Origin: Ryuthela nishihirai
Lineage: Eukaryota; Arthropoda; Arachnida; Araneae; Heptathelidae
Reading direction: 5' to 3'
DNA length: 64,000 nt
Assembly (NCBI GenBank): GCA_038380435.1
Contig: JAWZYU010000001.1
Span: forward strand, 14,984,001 to 15,048,000
Numbering within the stretch: position 1 is the first letter of the stretch; the number at the start of each line of letters is the position of its first letter. Below the pieces are notes generated by a model. That model searched no databases. It worked only from the letters and a program-made list of their open reading frames with translations, and was not told the DNA's origin. Positions 58,567 through 64,000 of this stretch are shown one piece after another. The translations under genes and the position numbers were made by a program.

Positions 58567-58879
58567 CACGATCGCGAAAATTGCGAATCATAATATGTCA
58601 TCAATATCTAATAAACTCCCCCCAAAAATATATTTAAAAAAAACAAACAAAAAACAATTAGCCCCCCAAAAAATAGCCTTAATTGGCATAGTGGTTAGGC
58701 AACTAGCGACTGTTCCAGCAAGGCAAACTTTGTGTGTTGTATTAGCTCTAACTAAAGCAGTGGTCAGCAGTGACTTCGGTCTTAGTAGGGCATGTCTTTG
58801 TATGAGAAGGCCTGTAAAAGCTAGGAGTAGCTTCTAGGATTCTTCTCTGTCCTATATGTCGCAAATAAAAAAACAATTA

Positions 58880-59480
58880 TTTCCTAAAACAAAAGGTGGG
58901 TTTTGCCACCACCCCCCCTGAGAGTTAGGGTCAACTCATTGTTGCCAATGCAAACCTCGTAACCTTTCACATTTCACTACTAAAATTTCAGATTTCTATC
59001 ATAAAGAGATCTTTTGTAATATTCGATTATATTTTGAACATTTTCCAGCTTTTTCCACGCTAGAACACGTTTTTTGAGTTTTTATTTATCACCTTTAGAA
59101 CTCTGACAGTGGAAAATACAAATAGTAATATTTTTGTCAGTATCTATAAAACAGAAAAATAATTTTCGTTTATCTCTCACATTAAAAAAATTTCATTCCA
59201 CCACTCCACGTAAGTAAGAAGGCAAAGTATTGTTGCCATTGCAAACCTCCTGACAATAACACTCTACTACCAAAATTTCAGATTTCCACTGTTAATAGAT
59301 CATTTGCAATATACATTTGAAATTTTAGCATTTTTAAATATTTTTATTAGCTTTAATAACACTAGAGAGTCTATTAAAGCTAGCGGAAGATTTCAAATTG
59401 TAAATCTTAATATTTCATGGACACCCATCCAACCCAAAAAGAATTTTTCATTTAACTCTAGAAGCGAAAACGTTGACTGT
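58880..59480 (-). repeat. Dispersed repeat family R, reversed copies 5 and 6
   Basis: Two reversed units in tandem share 'ttgttgccaatgcaaacctc', 'ctactaaaatttcagattt' and 'atagatcatttgcaatat' (about 58905-59030 and 59200-59320). Each is diverged from the others. Confidence 0.65.
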
Positions 59481-59690
59481 GCATAGACGGACAGACAGGT
59501 AAAAAGACAGGCAAACGAATTAACTAACTAACTTTACTGAACAAATGTTTGATTCATACCAAACCAATAAACCCATATTTCAAATAAATCAGCCTGATAA
59601 CTGCTTTATAATGACAACACCAAAGTGCTTTATGTGATGTGTGCATTGCTTTTCGTGATACACTCTCTCTTCTATGTGATAGGCTCGGAT

Positions 59691-60000
59691 GTTTTACCTC
59701 TGAACTACACACATTTTTTTTTTCACACAATAGGCTAAATGGCCAGGTCTCAAGGACCCTTGGGTCGTGGGAGGTTTAGGAAAGAGGACCCACTGGAAAG
59801 CTGTTAGAAGACAAATGGCTGTCTCTTGTCCAGGACATCCAGCGTATTCTTTAACGTGCACGAGGTGTGGTTCTCCCGCATACGGTACAACAGCTTTACG
59901 TCCCATCCGATAGACTTTCTAATCTATCGGTGTCTCCTATTCACCGAAGGCAGGGTGGGGTTTTTTCATAGATGAATATCAATACTGGCCCAGCTTCAAC
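59691..60000 (-). repeat. tRNA-derived SINE family A, copy 10 (head lost)
   Basis: It runs from 'gttttacctctgaac' through 'aatggccaggtctcaagg', 'ctttacgtcccatccg' and 'tgaatatcaatactggccc'. The tRNA-like head has been replaced by unrelated sequence. Confidence 0.85.
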
Positions 60001-60299
60001 TATGTGGAAGGGGTTGGCTCTTAATCTACGTTCCTAAATTTGGGTCTCTACTTACCTGCATTTAAATTTTCTCCGTTAATCCCCTACTTTAACGTTGGTG
60101 GGAAAGGAGCTTGGAATTGCCTCAGTTCGCTGAATGAAACGTTAAACCATGGCCCTGTGTGCATGAGAGCAGTATCCTGCGCAAGTGATATGTTACGTGG
60201 TATTCACAAGAATCCTCTATCTTGGTTTTTCACAGATATCCATTAGATTCCCTTTCCCTACCTGGCGCTGAAAGATTTTGGCTCTTTTGGCTCTCTTAA

Positions 60300-60376
60300 A
60301 ATGGTCAGGTTATGGCACCTGGCCATTTTAGCTCATTTATACAAAAAGAAAAAGAGTCTCTCAGAGTTAAAAACAA
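60300..60376 (+). repeat. SINE family A, 3'-end fragment
   Basis: 'ggccattttagctcattt' and 'tctctcagagttaaaa' match the 3' end of copy 3. A short palindrome ('aaaatggtcaggtta') precedes it. Confidence 0.6.
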
Positions 60377-60896
60377 TACTGTATTTTTCAATCATATTCC
60401 TCACCAGTTATTGAGAATCTTTTAAATGCAGCTCAATTAGTAACCAAAATTCTAAAAGGTATTAAACTTCCTATTGTCTACAAAAACTTTAATATTGCGG
60501 TACATCATCTATTCCCATTTTTATTACTCCTTAAAGAGGTAATAGGATTAGGAGATGAAAGCTTCTCTTGCTCAAGTCATCAAAAAAACATTTTCCTCTT
60601 CGTTTCCTGTCTTAACATATTTTCTTTTTACAACGCAAAGCCCTGTTGACTTTATATCAGCCTCTACGATAGAACGTTTCATGATTTAAAGAGCTACGAG
60701 CTAAAAGCTTCAGTTTCTTAGACTTTTTTTTTTGTGATGCAAACAATCTTTTTTGCATTTACTCTTAGTAAGCGTCAGCATCATCTTGCTTATTAACGTC
60801 ATTTTCAGCTTAGTTTTAGTTTACTCCAGAAAGGACAAATCCATGTCTTTCTTCCAATATATCCCTCTTTCTCTTTAATACGTTTCTTTTGAAACC
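60377..60896. other. Unassigned spacer
   Basis: Nothing recognised. Confidence 0.45.
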
Positions 60897-62110
60897 TACA
60901 CCGAAGAGCCAAAACATTATGACCATCTATCTAATATGATGTTGGTCCTCCACGTGCCACCAAAACAGTTCTTACCCGGCAAGGCATGGACGCTACAAGA
61001 TTTACAAAGGTGTCTTGTGGTATCTGGTACCAATACGTTACCAGCATATCCTTTAATTCTTGTAAGTTACGTGGTTGAGCTGCCACAGATCGGATATGCT
61101 GTTCCAACGCAAACCACAGATGCTCGATTGGATTGATGTCTGAGGAATTTGGAGGCCAGAGCAACACCTGGAAGTCTTCCTCATGTTCCGCGAACCGATC
61201 CAGACAGTATGACATGGCATTCTCGAACCATCCAGACAGTATGACATGGCACATTATCCTGCTGAAAGAAGGCATTACTAGAGGGACATACCGTTGCCAT
61301 GAACGGATGTATCTGGTCTGCAATGATGTTTAGCTAGGTGGTACACGTCATAGTTTCTTGCACATGAATGATTGGATTCAGGAAACATTGCACAAAGCAT
61401 TACACTTCCTCAACCTGCTTGTTTTCGTCCCACGGTGCATGCTGGTGCCAACCCTTCCCCAGGTAAACGACACACACGTACTCGGCCGTCCACATGATGC
61501 AACAGGAAGCAAGATTCATCGGACCAGACGACCTTCTTCCAATCATTCAAGGTTCATTTTGATGCTCGCGTGCCCATTCTAAGCGTTTTCGACGATGAAC
61601 TGAGGTTAGCAGGGCACTCGGAGTGGCCTGCGGCTACGCAGCCCCATTTTCAGCAGGGTTCGATGTACTGTGTGTTGTGACACATTACTCCCATAACCAG
61701 CATTCAAATTACGACGAGTTTCGCCAAAGTATCCCTTCTGTTGGCTCGTACTATATGGAATACTCTTCGCTCACCTCTAGCATCGATGAGCCGTGGTCAG
61801 CCCACTTCTTGCCGGCGGTTCGTGTTTTTTTCCCTCCTCGAACAACTTTTTTGAAGGAACTAACTATGGCTGACCGTGAGCACCCCACAATCCTTGCCGT
61901 CTCGGAAATACTCTGACCCAGTCGTCTGGCCATTACAATTTGGCCTTTGTCAAGCTCACTTAAGTGCGCTGCCTTTCCCATCTGAAGAACAGAAATAACA
62001 ATGATTAACAGAACTCAGTATCAATATTATTTATACCGTTTGAGGATCCTCACACGCGCCATCTTTTACCTGCAGTTGCTTCGATTTGCATAAAGAGGCG
62101 CTGGCCATAA
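60897..62110 (-). mobile_element. Tc1-like transposon (family T), copy 3, one end lost
   Basis: The left terminus 'tacaccgaagagccaaaaca' at 60897 is the best preserved in the family. At the right, homology to copies 1 and 2 stops after 'ggccataatg' near 62110, so about 20 terminal bases are missing. A 28-base internal duplication lies at 61195-61245. Confidence 0.9.
60931..61981 (-). pseudogene. Tc1-like transposase, degenerate but best preserved of family T
   Basis: On the reverse strand an ATG opens [20 protein letters not shown] at 61981. The first helix-turn-helix ([18 protein letters not shown]) is intact. The frame is lost near 61751. The C-terminal part at 60931-61323 contains the motif NPIEHLW with the catalytic Glu, then NLQELKDMLVTYWYQIP and a normal end GGPTSY. 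The second catalytic Asp region is shifted out of frame. The protein is not functional as it stands. Confidence 0.9.
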
Positions 62111-62922
62111 TGGCGGGTTAATTCTTTCTTTTTCAGTTATCATCTGTTCGCTTCGTTTTTCCTGCCTCCTGTTAGATAAACTCATTTAGAGATTGGCGAT
62201 TCGTTCTTACCTGTTTCGATGATATCCTTAAAATTTATGACAATGGATTTAAGATATTATTTTCTCTCTGCCTGGTTATCGTCTGGATGCAGCATTCTCA
62301 ATAATACTGTCTCGCGATTACTTCGTACGATTTCGAGACAAGCACTAGAAGTTGCTCATTCGTGTTGCCCAGTTGGACAAGTTAGGAAACGATGCAAGGT
62401 GAAATGATGATTCTCCACCAGTGTTACAGTTTTGGCAGATTTGCGGCGAGTTCTGGCGGCTTTTACTAGCATAGCGACAAAAATATACACCTAGCGTCTA
62501 GCATAAAATGTAGGAAAAAGCTGCTAGAAACTAGCGAGAAATTTAGGCCCTGGCAATTCCTTTTCACTTTCTGTCGTCACTCACAAAATAATGGATAGTA
62601 ATTTCTTGATTTCGAGGTTCGAACTGTCATCAGTTGAAACTCGTAGAAAAAGATTGCTACATTTCGTGAAATTTCATTGTTCACCTGATTAGTGGAATTT
62701 AAATCTGTTTACTTCATTTTTATAGTTTTCGGATTCCATCATTGAGCTATATGCTTCAAGACAGAACGTGAAGTGACAGACTCTAGTTAAAAATAAATCT
62801 TGGAAAATACCTCCGAATAAAATAAGTCGTATACGCAGAAGTTTATAAAAAAAAAACTCATTGCAAGAACTTTTCCTTTCTCCCTGGTTAACCTCCAAGA
62901 CAAAATATGATGAAAATGTTGT
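62111..62922. other. Unassigned DNA
   Basis: No gene or repeat recognised. Confidence 0.45.
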
Positions 62923-64000
62923 CAGGGGCATAGCGAAAGACTATGATTGGGAGGAGGGGAGGAAGGAAATAGAAAATTTTTCAACTAGAAAATAAAGTTT
63001 TGCCAACTGAGAAAATAATGTCTCTGTCTGGTTCGTACCTACATTTCCGCTCCGTGGTGGTGGTGGTGGGGGGGGGGCTCAGTCAGGCAATTTTCACAAC
63101 TCTTCTGCATTTTGCTATTTGACTTTCCAATCTTGCCAACTAGCCATAATTTCACAGAAATAATCCCAGTATTTACATCTCGCCTGAATTGTAGCAAGTC
63201 AGTGTGAATTTCGCCAACTCTCCTTATTTTCACAAAAACAATCACAATTATTACATCAATCCGAAATTTGCCAAGTCACTTCAAATATTTCAAACTCCCT
63301 AAAATTTGACAAGTTTTCTCGATATTGTCAACTCTCCTTAATTTCACAAACCCAATCCCAATTATCACAACTCGTCTGTATTTTCCAAGTGTATTGCAAT
63401 TTTGCCAACTGCCCTACATTTTGTTAAGTTTCCGCGATTTGTCCAACACTCCTTAATTTCAAAAAAAAAAATCAATATTTTCACAACTCGCCTATGTATT
63501 TTACCGAGTGGCTTCGAATTTTGCCAACTTCCCTAGATTTTGCCAAGAGTTCTTGGTTTTTCCAACTCTCCTTAATTTCACAAAACCAATTCCAATTTTT
63601 ACAACTCACCTGTACTTTACCATGTGGTTTCCAGTTTTGCCAACTTCCCTAGATTTTGCCAAGTTGCCTTGATTTTGTCAACTGTCCTTAATTTCACAAA
63701 AACAATCCCAATTTTCACAACTCGTCCGTATTTTACCAAGTGGATTCGAATTTTGCTAACTGCCCTAGTTTTGCCAACTCGCCACAATTTGAGAGAAAAA
63801 AATCCCATTTTTACATCTCACATGATTTTTGCAAATTCATTTCGAATTTGTCAACTCCTTAAGATTTGCCAAATCTCCAAGATAATGCGAAGTTGGCTCG
63901 ATTTTGCCAACACGCCATAATTTTACAGAAAAAAGATTGGAAATTTTACATCTCACCTGAATTTTGCCAACTCCCCACAATTTTCCCAAGTCACTCCGAA
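62923..64000. mobile_element. Transposon-like element with minisatellite interior (family X), copy 3, cut by the window end
   Basis: The left end CAGGGGCATAGCGAAAGA matches copies 1 and 2, and a G-run follows at 63066-63077. The interior 63500-63770 aligns over long stretches with 42780-43040 of copy 2, for example 'gccaagagttcttggttttt'. The right end lies outside the window. Confidence 0.78.

Overview
The window looks like AT-rich, gene-poor nuclear DNA from an invertebrate animal, most likely an arthropod. The grounds are a LINE of RTE-like type with a trinucleotide 3' tail, many decayed Tc1-like transposons, short TA-flanked elements with a mariner-type helix-turn-helix remnant, and two families of tRNA-derived SINEs. 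I cannot name the species. I found no intact host gene, no functional tRNA or rRNA gene, no LTR retrotransposon and no virus. Most short open frames here are chance frames or lie inside repeats, and many begin at TTG, GTG or CTG, which means little in a eukaryote.

Layout. 1-1384: unassigned AT-rich DNA. 1385-4870: a near full-length LINE with one endonuclease-reverse transcriptase frame, broken by a nonsense codon and by a 106-base tandem expansion. 5326-8545: SINE copies (one split by a hAT-like MITE), a LINE 3' stub and a Tc1 relic. 9097-10495: the first of three large elements whose interior is a 'TTTTGCCAACT' minisatellite; the others are at 41977-44238 and 62923-64000. 10822-12029, 27778-29088 and 60897-62110: three degenerate copies of one Tc1-like family. 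12430-25530: SINEs, inverted-repeat elements, a second Tc1 relic and long unassigned stretches. 25690-29330: a mariner relic and a degenerate ~140-bp satellite array, into which a Tc1 copy inserted. 29334-29648: a long hairpin. 32391-33585: eight nearly identical ~150-bp satellite monomers. 36533-38745: a second LINE copy, reversed, with a large internal deletion. 39741-40886: a different Tc1-like family. 45855-49716: hairpins, a palindromic MITE, a hAT-like MITE, a 104-bp tandem array and a TA-flanked element. 51166-54318: a nested cluster of Tc1, SINE and mariner-type elements. 56580-59490: copies of an unclassified dispersed repeat in both orientations.

The elements do not form a pathway. 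They are related by parasitism and insertion history: SINEs need a LINE's machinery, MITEs need a transposase from elsewhere, and several nestings give relative ages. The best leads are the transposon-like family that carries a minisatellite, the homogeneous 150-bp array, the long hairpin at 29334-29648, and a mariner-type element sitting exactly on the terminal TA of a Tc1 element.
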